This document shows, piece after piece, positions 16,383-23,567 of a stretch of 47,101 nucleotides of DNA. This stretch comes from Alphaproteobacteria bacterium (GTDB lineage Bacteria > Pseudomonadota > Alphaproteobacteria > Rhodobacterales > Rhodobacteraceae). The notes beneath the pieces are model-generated. The model ran no database searches and had not been told where the DNA came from. It worked only from the letters and a program-made list of their open reading frames with translations. Both the position numbers and the translations under genes were made by a program. Within the stretch, counting starts at the first letter, position 1. The number at the start of each line of letters is the position of its first letter. The DNA lies in contig JAJRUE010000054.1 of NCBI GenBank assembly GCA_024277955.1, positions 1 through 47,101 of the forward strand, given 5' to 3'.

Positions 16383-16407
16383 GCCACCTCCAACGTCGCG
16401 AGGTGGC
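16383..16407 (-). promoter_or_regulatory. Hairpin that encloses the aminotransferase ribosome-binding site
   Basis: On the minus-strand RNA, GCCACCTC pairs perfectly with GAGGTGGC around a 9-base loop. The 3' arm contains the Shine-Dalgarno sequence and ends two bases from the start codon. The geometry would mask the ribosome-binding site; a regulatory role is inference. Confidence 0.5.
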
Positions 16408-16634
16408 CACGGGTTGTCCCGGCTGTCAATTCCGGGTTTGCGGTTTTTCGCCCGAGACGGTTTTTCCCGTCCCCCGGCGTCGCCTGCCACTGGCGGTCTT
16501 GCGGCTTTCGGCTGGCCCGTGCCATTTGCACCGCTGGCCAGCCGTTCTTTTCTTTCGCCGGGCGTTTTTCACGGGGAGCGCCCTCCGCGCCCGGTCAGCG
16601 GCCAGTCAGCGCTCGGCCCGTGGTCAGTTGGTGC

Positions 16635-16796
16635 TCAGTTCGAGCTTTCCATCATCGAATCGCCATCGCTCATCGCGTTTTCCATGCTTGCGCCCGTCAT
16701 GCTGTCGCCGGCGTTGGCGGCGGCATGCGGCGGCCGTTCGCAGGCCATCAGGGCCAGAAAGGCGGCGATTGCGGTGACGGATTTCAAGGCTGTCAT
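16635..16796 (-). CDS. Small methionine-rich lipoprotein
   Basis: A 53-residue frame reads MTALKSVTAIAAFLALMACE..., a clear lipoprotein signal peptide with lipobox LMAC and acylated Cys19. The mature part is short, acidic and unusually rich in methionine and serine (DSMTGASMENAMSDGDSMMESSN). AGGGA lies 8 bases before the start. It sits 74 bases downstream of soxR on the same strand and may be cotranscribed. The family is not recognised. The signal peptide and ribosome-binding site are the evidence that it is real; the role is unknown. Confidence 0.7.
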   Translation of the reverse strand: MTALKSVTAIAAFLALMACERPPHAAANAGDSMTGASMENAMSDGDSMMESSN

Positions 16797-16870
16797 GTGA
16801 ATGTCCCTTTTTCGAATGTTGTTGACGCGCAGACGCGCAAGGCGCGTGATTGATGATCACCCGATCACGA

Positions 16871-17356
16871 TCAACTAAAACTTCTGTGTGGTCTACTGAT
16901 TTTTTCGGCCGGCGCGGCGTCGCCCATAAGGTAGCGCGGCCCGGTTCCGCGCGCCCCCGCCCGGTCCGCCGGGTTGTAGAGCGCGCAGGTCTTCAGCGAA
17001 AGGCAACCGCAGCCGATGCAGCCGTCAAGCCGGTCGCGCAGCGCGCTCAGCGCGTCGATGCGGGCATCGATGTCGGCGCGGAAACGGCGGCTGATCCGGG
17101 CCCAGTCGGCCTTTGTCGGGGGGCGGTCGTCGGGCAGCGACCGCAGCAGGGCTGCGATATCGGCCAGCGCAAAGCCAAGCTGCTGCGAGATCATCACGAA
17201 AGACAGCCGCCGGATGTCGGCCCGCTGGTAGCGGCGCTGGCCGGCGGCGTTTCGGCCGGGGCGGATCAGGCCCTTTTCCTCGTAAAACCGGATTGCCGAG
17301 ACTGCGAGCCCGGTGCGTTTGGCGATCTGGCCGATCGAAAGCGCGTGTTTCGGCAT
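16871..17356 (-). CDS. soxR: Redox-sensitive transcriptional activator SoxR
   Basis: The 161-residue MerR-family protein has the helix-turn-helix LSIGQIAKRTGLAVSAIRFYEEKGLIRPGRN and wing GQRRYQRADIRRLSFV, a dimerisation helix, and the [2Fe-2S] cluster motif with Cys113, Cys116, Cys118 and Cys124 (CIGCGCLSLKTC), the spacing seen in E. coli SoxR. The oxidised cluster activates target promoters in response to redox-cycling compounds. The start MPKHALS is 21 bases from a perfect SoxR operator at 17378-17395, so soxR and the divergent VOC gene probably share this control region. Confidence 0.95.
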   Translation of the reverse strand: MPKHALSIGQIAKRTGLAVSAIRFYEEKGLIRPGRNAAGQRRYQRADIRRLSFVMISQQLGFALADIAALLRSLPDDRPPTKADWARISRRFRADIDARIDALSALRDRLDGCIGCGCLSLKTCALYNPADRAGARGTGPRYLMGDAAPAEKISRPHRSFS

Positions 17357-17373
17357 CTGGGGGCTTCTGGCTA

Positions 17374-17404
17374 TTGACCTCAAGTTAACTTGAGGAATTA
17401 CAAG
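17374..17404 (+). promoter_or_regulatory. SoxR-dependent promoter with perfect 18-bp operator
   Basis: A -35 element TTGACC (17374-17379) and a -10-like TACAAG (17399-17404) are 19 bases apart, the overlong spacing typical of MerR/SoxR-activated promoters. The spacer holds the perfect palindrome CCTCAAGTTAACTTGAGG at 17378-17395, the same as the well-known enterobacterial soxS operator. It points toward the VOC gene at 17441 and lies just upstream of soxR. Confidence 0.88.
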
Positions 17405-17440
17405 TGATTCGTCGGTATTTCAATGAGGAAAGGATATGAA

Positions 17441-17827
17441 ATGGCTGCAGGACGGATTGAGCATGTGAACGTCACGGTGAGTGATCCGCAGGCGACGGCG
17501 GCGATGCTGGGCGACGTGTTCGGCTGGAAGCTGCGCTGGCAGGGTGATGCGATTTCGGGCGGGTTCACGGTGCATGTGGGCACGGATGAAGACTACATTG
17601 CCGTCTATTCCGGCCCGTCGGGCCGGCAGACGCCGGCGCAGGACAGCTATGCGCAGCTGGGCGGGTTGAACCATGTGGGGGTGGTTGTGGACGACCTGGA
17701 GGCTTGCGAGGCGCGGGTGCGTGCGGCGGGGTTTTCGCCGCGCAACCATGCGGACTACGAGCCGGGGCGGCGGTTCTATTTTCACGACGGCGACGGGATC
17801 GAATACGAGGTGGTGAGCTACGGCTGA
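17441..17827 (+). CDS. VOC (glyoxalase/bleomycin resistance) superfamily protein
   Basis: The 128-residue protein shows the paired beta-alpha-beta-beta-beta repeats of the VOC fold: RIEHVNVTVSDPQATAAMLGDVFGWKLRWQGD in the first half and LNHVGVVVDDLEACEARVRAAGFSP ... RRFYFHDGDGIEYEVVSY in the second. Metal-ligand candidates are His8, the second-half His (LNHVG) and Glu in IEYEVV. The substrate is unknown. The start at 17441 has an AGGAAAGGA site; an ATG six codons upstream overlaps that site. It is directly behind the SoxR-type promoter, so redox-responsive expression is inferred. Confidence 0.88.
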   Translation: MAAGRIEHVNVTVSDPQATAAMLGDVFGWKLRWQGDAISGGFTVHVGTDEDYIAVYSGPSGRQTPAQDSYAQLGGLNHVGVVVDDLEACEARVRAAGFSPRNHADYEPGRRFYFHDGDGIEYEVVSYG

Positions 17828-17841
17828 GGTTTGAAAAAGGC

Positions 17842-17894
17842 GACGCCTTGCGGCGTCACGAGATTGATTAGCGCCCGCCTTTTCAGGCGGGCGC
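17842..17894. terminator. Two hairpins after the VOC gene
   Basis: GACGCC/GGCGTC (17842-17857) is a small stem with a TTGC loop, and GCGCCCGCC/GGCGGGCGC (17871-17894) a strong 9-bp stem. Neither has a long T tract, so intrinsic termination is likely but not certain. Confidence 0.45.
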
Positions 17895-17930
17895 GATGCC
17901 TCCGGCGGGAGTATTTGGGCAAAGAAGAAT
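17895..17930. repeat. Short 3'-flanking repeat, family E, copy 2
   Basis: GATGCCTCCGGCGGGAGTAT followed by TTGGGCAAAGAAGAAT matches the copies at 14664 and 31493. It lies downstream of the VOC gene, in the 263-base gap before cysS. Confidence 0.65.
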
Positions 17931-18090
17931 GGGGGGTTGGCAGCGGGCACCGAGGTGGTTAGTTTGTGGCGCATGACCCGTGCCGTGATCATCATTTGCT
18001 GCATTACCCGCTGAACATTTCGCGGGCCGGTCATCTTTTATCCTGGATGTCAGTTTGTTAAGGCCCGCGGGGACACCCGAAGGACGCCGC

Positions 18091-19542
18091 ATGAAAGACA
18101 TTCGCCTTTATGACACCAGGACCCGCTCGAAGCGGGTATTCAGGCCGCTCGACCCCGCAAACGTGCGGATGTATGTCTGCGGGCCGACGGTTTACGACCG
18201 CGCCCATCTGGGCAATGCCCGCCCGGTGGTGGTGTTTGACGTGCTCTACCGGCTGTTGCGGCATGTTTATGGGCCGGATCATGTGACCTACGTGCGCAAT
18301 TTCACCGATGTGGATGACAAGATCATCGCGCGCGCCGAAGAGACCGGGCGCGAGATCGGGCAGATCACGTCGGAGACCACCGAGTGGTTCCTGGAGGACA
18401 TGGGGGCGCTCGGGGCGTTGGAGCCGGACGCGATGCCGCGGGCGACGGAATACATCCCGCAGATGGTGGCGATGATCGCGGATCTGGTGGCGCGCGGCCA
18501 TGCCTATGCGGCCGAGGGGCATGTGCTGTTCGCGGTGGAGAGCTACAAGGATTATGGCGCGCTGTCCGGGCGCACGGTCGAGGACATGATCGCCGGGGCG
18601 CGGGTCGAGGTGGCGCCCTACAAGCGTAATCCGATGGATTTCGTGTTGTGGAAGCCTTCGGACGACGATCAGCCGGGTTGGGACAGCCCCTGGGGGCGGG
18701 GGCGGCCGGGCTGGCATATCGAGTGTTCGGCGATGTCTTACGCGTTGCTGGGGCCGCGGTTCGACATTCACGGCGGCGGCAACGACCTGATGTTCCCGCA
18801 TCATGAAAACGAGATCGCGCAGAGCTGCTGCGCGCATCCGGGGGCGGGGTGTTTCGCGCAATACTGGCTGCATAACGAGATGTTGCAGGTGGAGGGCAAG
18901 AAGATGTCCAAGTCGCTGGGCAATTTTTTCACCGTGCGCGATCTGCTGCAACAGGGGGTGCCCGGCGAGGTGATCCGGTTCGTGATGCTGAGCACGCATT
19001 ACCGCAAGCCGATGGACTGGACGGAAAACATGCGGCGGACGGCGCATCGGGCCTTGTCCGTCATTTACGAGAAGTTCGAGAGCGCTTTGCACAACATTCA
19101 TTCGGACGTGGTGCGCGAGAAACTGCCGGAGTGGCGGCGCGAAAACCTGCCGCCGCCCGATACGGCGATCGTGCAGGCGCTGGCGAACGATCTCAACACG
19201 GTCGAGGCGTTGCGGCTCTTTCGCGAACATGCGCGCGAAGCGGACGCGACGGCACTTGTCGACCAGCAGAAGGTGCTGGCCAACGGGCTGTTTCTCGGGT
19301 TCTTCGCCAGCAGCACGCTCGCGTCTGCGGTTGTCGCCCGGCGGGCGGTCGATCTGGCCCCGCTGGCGCGCCGGCTGGAAGAGCTGCGGTCGCGGGCCAG
19401 GGAAAAAGGCGATTTCTCGGAGGCGGATGCCTTGAGATCCGCTCTGGTGGCGTCCGGGGTAGAGGTTCTGATTTCGAAGTCGGGCGTGAAGCTGCTGCAG
19501 GGGCCGGACTTCGACCCCTCCAAGCTGGAGGGTCTGGAATGA
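18091..19542 (+). CDS. cysS: Cysteinyl-tRNA synthetase
   Basis: The 483-residue class I synthetase has Cys30 in [18 protein letters not shown], with HLGN (39-42) as the HIGH signature, the zinc ligand Cys of [18 protein letters not shown], and KMSKS at 271-275 ([10 protein letters not shown]). It charges tRNA-Cys. The start at 18091 is preceded by AAGGA. An upstream in-frame ATG would add 12 residues without family support. The length is normal and cimA follows after a repeat-filled gap. Confidence 0.97.
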   Translation: MKDIRLYDTRTRSKRVFRPLDPANVRMYVCGPTVYDRAHLGNARPVVVFDVLYRLLRHVYGPDHVTYVRNFTDVDDKIIARAEETGREIGQITSETTEWFLEDMGALGALEPDAMPRATEYIPQMVAMIADLVARGHAYAAEGHVLFAVESYKDYGALSGRTVEDMIAGARVEVAPYKRNPMDFVLWKPSDDDQPGWDSPWGRGRPGWHIECSAMSYALLGPRFDIHGGGNDLMFPHHENEIAQSCCAHPGAGCFAQYWLHNEMLQVEGKKMSKSLGNFFTVRDLLQQGVPGEVIRFVMLSTHYRKPMDWTENMRRTAHRALSVIYEKFESALHNIHSDVVREKLPEWRRENLPPPDTAIVQALANDLNTVEALRLFREHAREADATALVDQQKVLANGLFLGFFASSTLASAVVARRAVDLAPLARRLEELRSRAREKGDFSEADALRSALVASGVEVLISKSGVKLLQGPDFDPSKLEGLE

Positions 19543-19560
19543 CCTCGTATCTTCTTGCAG

Positions 19561-19640
19561 AGGGCGGCGCGCGACCGCGGGGGGGTGCGAAGCGCCCGCC
19601 CGGGGGGGCGGTCGGGCGCTGCCCGGCGGTGCCGCCGGGC
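19561..19640. repeat. GC-rich palindromic repeat, family D, copy 2
   Basis: It starts AGGGCGGCGCGCGACCGC and ends GCGGTCGGGCGCTGCCCGGC then GGTGCCGCCGGGC. The outer arms GCGCGACCGC and GCGGTCGGGCGC are complementary. It aligns with 10421-10504, and its right half aligns with the inverted copy at 34201-34257. It occupies most of the gap between cysS and cimA. Confidence 0.7.
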
Positions 19641-19714
19641 AAGAATTTTCCGGGAAACGCCCCATTGGCCGCTGAAAGGTTTGCGCATTCAGGCAGTTTG
19701 CCGGAGCCACGCCC

Positions 19715-21349
19715 ATGACCCGCGAACCCCTCTCGATCTTCGACACCACCCTGCGCGACGGACAGCAGACGCAGGGGGTGCAGTTCTCGACCCCCGAAAA
19801 GCACCAGATTGCCCGGATGCTCGACGAACTCGGCGTCGATTATATCGAAGGCGGCTGGCCCGGCGCCAACCCCACCGACAGCGAGTTTTTCGACCATCCC
19901 CCACGCACCCGCGCGCGCTTTACCGCCTTCGGGATGACCAAGCGGTCCGGGCGCTCGGCGGAGAACGACGAGGTGCTGGCGGGCGTGCTCAATGCCGGGA
20001 CGGATAGCGTCTGTCTGGTCGGCAAGACCCATGATTTCCATGTGGAAACCGCGCTGGGGATCGCTCTGGCGGACAATGTCGCCAATATCCGCGACAGCTT
20101 TGCCCACCTGGTGGCGCAGGGGCGCGAAGCGCTGTTCGATGCCGAGCATTTCTTTGACGGCTACAAGGCGAACCCGGAGTACGCGCTGGAATGCCTGCAT
20201 GCGGCCCATGACGCCGGCGCGCGCTGGATCGTGCTGTGCGACACCAACGGCGGCACGCTGCCCCATGAAATTGCCGAGATCACCACCGCCGTGATCGCCA
20301 GCGGCATCCCCGGCAGCCATCTGGGCATCCACACCCATGACGACACCGGCAACGCCATCGCCAACACGCTGGCGGCGGTGGATGCGGGCGCGCGGCAGGT
20401 GCAGGGCACGCTGAACGGGCTGGGCGAGCGCTGCGGCAACGCCAATCTGACCACCCTGATCCCGACGCTGCTGCTGAAAGAGCCCTATGCCAGCCGTTAC
20501 GCCACCGGCATCACGCGCGAGGCGCTGGCCGGGCTGACGCAGGTGTCGCGCATGCTCGACGACATCCTGAACCGGGTGCCGCTGCGCAGCGCGCCCTATG
20601 TCGGCGCCAGCGCCTTTGCCCACAAGGCGGGGCTGCATGCCAGCGCCATCGTCAAGAACCCCACAACTTACGAACATGTCCCGCCCGAAACCGTCGGCAA
20701 CGCCCGCATCGTGCCCATGTCCAACCAGGCGGGGCAGTCCAACCTGCGCGCGCGGCTGGCCGACATGGGGCTGAGCGTCGAAAAGGGCGACCCGGCGCTT
20801 GGCCGCATCCTCGAAGTGATCAAGGAGCGTGAGGCGCTGGGCTATTCCTATGACACGGCGCAGGCCAGCTTTGAGCTGCTGGCGCGGCGCGAACTGGGGC
20901 AGTTGCCGAGCTTCTTCGAGGTCAAGCGCTACAAGGTCACCGTCGAGCGGCGCAAGAACAAGTATGACCGCATGGTCAGCCTGTCCGAAGCGGTGGTGGT
21001 GGTGAAGATCGGCGACGAAAAGAAACTGTCGGTTTCGGAAAGCATGGACGAAACCGGCCAGGACCGCGGCCCGGTGAACGCGCTCGCCCGCGCGCTGGCC
21101 AAGGATCTGGGGCCGTATCAGGCGCTGATCGATGATGTGCGGCTGGTGGATTTCAAGGTGCGCATCACCGATGGCGGCACCGAAGCGGTGACCCGCGTGG
21201 TGATCGACAGCGAAGACAGCCAGGGGCGGCGATGGGCCACAGTTGGCGTTTCGCCCAATATCGTCGATGCTTCCTTCGAGGCGCTGCTGGACGCCATCAA
21301 CTGGAAACTGATCCGCGACGCGAACAGGAACGGAGAGTCGAACACATGA
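19715..21349 (+). CDS. cimA: (R)-citramalate synthase
   Basis: The 544-residue protein has the DRE-TIM metallolyase N-terminus FDTTLRDGQQTQGVQFSTPEKHQIARMLDELGVDYIEGGWPGANPTD, the metal-binding GIHTHDDTGNAIANTLAAVDAGARQVQGTLNGLGERCGNANL, and a C-terminal LeuA-type allosteric domain ending in SFEALLDAINWKLIRD. This long form is the CimA/LeuA2 group, which condenses pyruvate and acetyl-CoA to citramalate for threonine-independent isoleucine synthesis. It could also be annotated as a 2-isopropylmalate synthase-like protein. GGAG precedes the start. Confidence 0.92.
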   Translation: MTREPLSIFDTTLRDGQQTQGVQFSTPEKHQIARMLDELGVDYIEGGWPGANPTDSEFFDHPPRTRARFTAFGMTKRSGRSAENDEVLAGVLNAGTDSVCLVGKTHDFHVETALGIALADNVANIRDSFAHLVAQGREALFDAEHFFDGYKANPEYALECLHAAHDAGARWIVLCDTNGGTLPHEIAEITTAVIASGIPGSHLGIHTHDDTGNAIANTLAAVDAGARQVQGTLNGLGERCGNANLTTLIPTLLLKEPYASRYATGITREALAGLTQVSRMLDDILNRVPLRSAPYVGASAFAHKAGLHASAIVKNPTTYEHVPPETVGNARIVPMSNQAGQSNLRARLADMGLSVEKGDPALGRILEVIKEREALGYSYDTAQASFELLARRELGQLPSFFEVKRYKVTVERRKNKYDRMVSLSEAVVVVKIGDEKKLSVSESMDETGQDRGPVNALARALAKDLGPYQALIDDVRLVDFKVRITDGGTEAVTRVVIDSEDSQGRRWATVGVSPNIVDASFEALLDAINWKLIRDANRNGESNT

Positions 21350-21407
21350 AAACCGCTGCCAAAATGAGCGCCTGCGGCGCAAGACATTGCATGATCGGGC
21401 TGCAATC

Positions 21408-22121
21408 ATGAGCGCCGAGGCCTTTCTCACCCTGCATCGCAACTTGCCGCGCGAAGGGCCCGGCGAACCTGCCGATGTGGCATGGGTCGGCCAGCATGTC
21501 GAGCTGCCCGAGGACGCGCTGATCTGCGATGTGGCCTGTGGGCCGGGGGCCGACATCGGCCCGCTGCTTGACCTTGCGCCCGAGGCGAGTGTGGTCGCCA
21601 TCGACCATCACCCGCAATTCGTCGGCGAAGCGGCGGAAACCTGGACCGGCGATCCGCGCGTTGATCTGCGCCTTGCCGACATGCGCGAGCTTGGCGGGCG
21701 CTACGATCTGATCTGGTGCGCCGGTGCGGCCTGGTTCATCGGCACCAGCGAAGCGCTGAAAACCTGGCGGTCGAACCTGACCCAGGGCGGGGTGATCGCC
21801 TTTTCGGAACCCTGTTTCTGGCGCGATCCGCCGATGCCCAGGGTGGCCGCGCTCTGGGCCGAATACCCCGAGATGAGCGGCGAAGCCGGCATTGCCGCGC
21901 GCGTCGCAGAGGCCGGGTTTGAAACCATCGCCACCCGGCGTCTGTCCGACGACGCCTGGGCCGCCTATTACAACCCGCTGCTCGAACGCATGGCGGCGCT
22001 TTACGAAGACGCCGACGACGAGCTGCGTCAGGTTCTGGCCGCTCAGGCCGCCGAGATCGCCGCCTGGAACGAATACGGCGACGAGTTCGGCTATCTGCTG
22101 AGCGTCGTGCGCCCGGTCTGA
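21408..22121 (+). CDS. Class I SAM-dependent methyltransferase
   Basis: The 237-residue protein has methyltransferase motif I LICDVACGPGADIGPL, motif II-like VVAIDHHPQFVGEA, and YDLIWCAGAAWFIGTSEALKTWRSNLTQGGVIAFSEP as motifs post-I/III. The start at 21408 (MSAEAF) is chosen over an upstream in-frame ATG. The substrate is unknown. It follows cimA by 58 bases and precedes the squalene/phytoene-synthase-like gene by 14 bases, so these three may form one transcript. Confidence 0.85.
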   Translation: MSAEAFLTLHRNLPREGPGEPADVAWVGQHVELPEDALICDVACGPGADIGPLLDLAPEASVVAIDHHPQFVGEAAETWTGDPRVDLRLADMRELGGRYDLIWCAGAAWFIGTSEALKTWRSNLTQGGVIAFSEPCFWRDPPMPRVAALWAEYPEMSGEAGIAARVAEAGFETIATRRLSDDAWAAYYNPLLERMAALYEDADDELRQVLAAQAAEIAAWNEYGDEFGYLLSVVRPV

Positions 22122-22135
22122 GCCGGAGCGCGCCG

Positions 22136-22873
22136 ATGAGCCTGGAAACCTGCGCCGAGATCGTCCGCCAGGGCGATCCCGACCGGTTCCTGGCGACCAT
22201 GGCGGCGCCGGTGGCGCTGCGGCCCCGGCTGTTTGCGCTGTTTGCGCTCAACCTCGAAGTGGCGCGCGCGCCCTGGGTGTCGCCCGAACCGCTGGTGTGC
22301 GAAATGCGCCTGCAATGGTGGCACGACGGGGTCGAGGCGATCGGCCAGGGCCGCCGCGCGCCGCGCCACGATGTGTTCGAGGCGCTGGAGGGCGCGCTGA
22401 GCGCGCGCGATGCGCAAACCCTGCTGGCGCTGATCGCGGCGCGGCGGGGCGATATCGGCCGGACCGGATTTTCCGACGAGGCGGCGCTGGCGCGCTATCT
22501 GCAGGCGACCTCGGGCGGGCTGATGTGGGTGGCGGCGCGGCTGTGCGGCACGCGCGAGGACGACGCCCGGGGCGAAGCCGCGGTGCGCGAGATCGGCCAG
22601 GCGTCGGGGCTTGCGGCCTGGTTCATGGCGGTGCCGGCGCTGTCGGCGCGCGGGCTTTCGCCGCTGCCCGATCCCGCGCCCGAGGCGATCCGGGCGCTGG
22701 CGCGCGACGCCCTGGCGCGGCTGGCGGCGGCGCGCCGGCGGGTTCCGGCGCCCGCCCGCCCGGCAACACGGACGGGTTGGCGGGCACAAAAGACCTTGTC
22801 TCTTGCGGCCGCCAACCCAGCTGCCGTAATCGGCGGCTCGCTGCATATCTCGGAATTTTCGCGGAAACTGTAG
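22136..22873 (+). CDS. Squalene/phytoene synthase family protein
   Basis: The 245-residue protein matches the short trans-isoprenyl-diphosphate synthase-like group, similar to mitochondrial NDUFAF6: DRFLATMAAPVALRPRLFALFALNLEVARAPWVSPEPLVCEMRLQWWHDGVEAI, YLQATSGGLMWVAARLCG and a C-terminal GSLHISEFSRKL. The Asp-rich DxxxD motifs needed for diphosphate binding in true phytoene synthases are not evident, so carotenoid synthesis is not implied. NDUFAF6-type proteins help complex I assembly. The C-terminus ends a little early compared with relatives as I remember them. Confidence 0.8.
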   Translation: MSLETCAEIVRQGDPDRFLATMAAPVALRPRLFALFALNLEVARAPWVSPEPLVCEMRLQWWHDGVEAIGQGRRAPRHDVFEALEGALSARDAQTLLALIAARRGDIGRTGFSDEAALARYLQATSGGLMWVAARLCGTREDDARGEAAVREIGQASGLAAWFMAVPALSARGLSPLPDPAPEAIRALARDALARLAAARRRVPAPARPATRTGWRAQKTLSLAAANPAAVIGGSLHISEFSRKL

Positions 22874-22890
22874 CTGTTGGTTCGGGTTCT

Positions 22891-22907
22891 GTCAGGGTCT
22901 CCCTGAC
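22891..22907. terminator. Short perfect hairpin after the squalene/phytoene-synthase-like gene
   Basis: GTCAGGG and CCCTGAC are separated by TCT, 17 bases past the stop codon. There is no T tract, so the terminator role is tentative. Confidence 0.4.
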
Positions 22908-23131
22908 CTGTGGCCGTGACGGGCCTGGTATTGGCGCGACGCAAGGCTGTGCGCCGAAAACGGCACTTGCGCGGCGCGTTGGTCCACCGGGCGAATGCCA
23001 CACGCCAATTGCGGGGTGTGGCAATACGCTTGTGCCGGCACCGGGACATGAACCGGCGCCGGGTTCGGCGGGGACAAACGGGTAAGAATTCGGGTCGCAA
23101 GACGGGCGACATGGGACATCAGGATACTCAT
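22892..23131 (-). CDS. Possible small hypothetical protein (79 residues)
   Basis: A 79-codon frame starts MSILMSHVARLATRILTRLSPPNPAPV and has moderately GC-biased third positions. An AT-rich stretch with promoter-like hexamers (TTTAGAAAAC ... TTATCAG on the minus strand, around 23160-23200) lies upstream, but I see no good ribosome-binding site, and the C-terminal codons (Arg, Ser, Gly) run into a hairpin. It is the only plausible gene in the 694-base gap between 22874 and 23567. No family is recognised. Confidence 0.25.
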   Translation of the reverse strand: MSILMSHVARLATRILTRLSPPNPAPVHVPVPAQAYCHTPQLACGIRPVDQRAAQVPFSAHSLASRQYQARHGHRSGRP

Positions 23132-23378
23132 TACACTACCGATCAGAATCGCTGTTCGTTGAGACTGATAATGCGGAGTTTTCTAAAAAACGAAAGAAAT
23201 TCCGGGGAAACGGCCTGTTTCCGCACCGGCGACGGAACAAAGAGGCCGATTGCGCGGGGCTGTTTCCGGGATCGGCGCAATCGCCGCTTTTCGGCGCGTT
23301 GCCGGGGCGCGGTTGGGGGGCGCAGTGCCGCGCCGGGAGGAACCGGCGCCGAGGGACGGAGAACTGGCGGGCGGGCGA

Positions 23379-23534
23379 GAGCACGTCGCATTTGATCGAA
23401 TTCGCTTCGCCCGGGGCCGCAGCGGCCCGGGCATGCGCCCGCCCGCCCCAAGGCGGGCGCATCCGCGCCCACCCGGGCAGCCGCATGCCCTCGGTTTCGA
23501 ACTGCAGCGAATCTGATCAGCTGCGACCTGCTCG
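23379..23534. repeat. MITE-like intergenic element, copy B
   Basis: This copy has the same orientation as 121-276 and similar terminal inverted repeats (GCACGTCGCATTTGATCGAA left; GCAGGTCGCAGCTGATCAGA right, reverse complemented). The GC-rich core is nearly identical to copy A. It lies just downstream of the leftward MFS gene. Confidence 0.75.
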
Positions 23535-23567
23535 AGCGGACGGGCGGAAACCGGCGCGCCGTGCGGT

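Noticed and set aside
19193-21601. An 802-codon minus-strand frame
   Set aside because: Antisense shadow of cysS and cimA, which are unmistakable.
22910-23395. A 161-codon plus-strand frame after the squalene/phytoene-synthase-like gene
   Set aside because: Arg-rich translation running into the MITE-like element, no ribosome-binding site.
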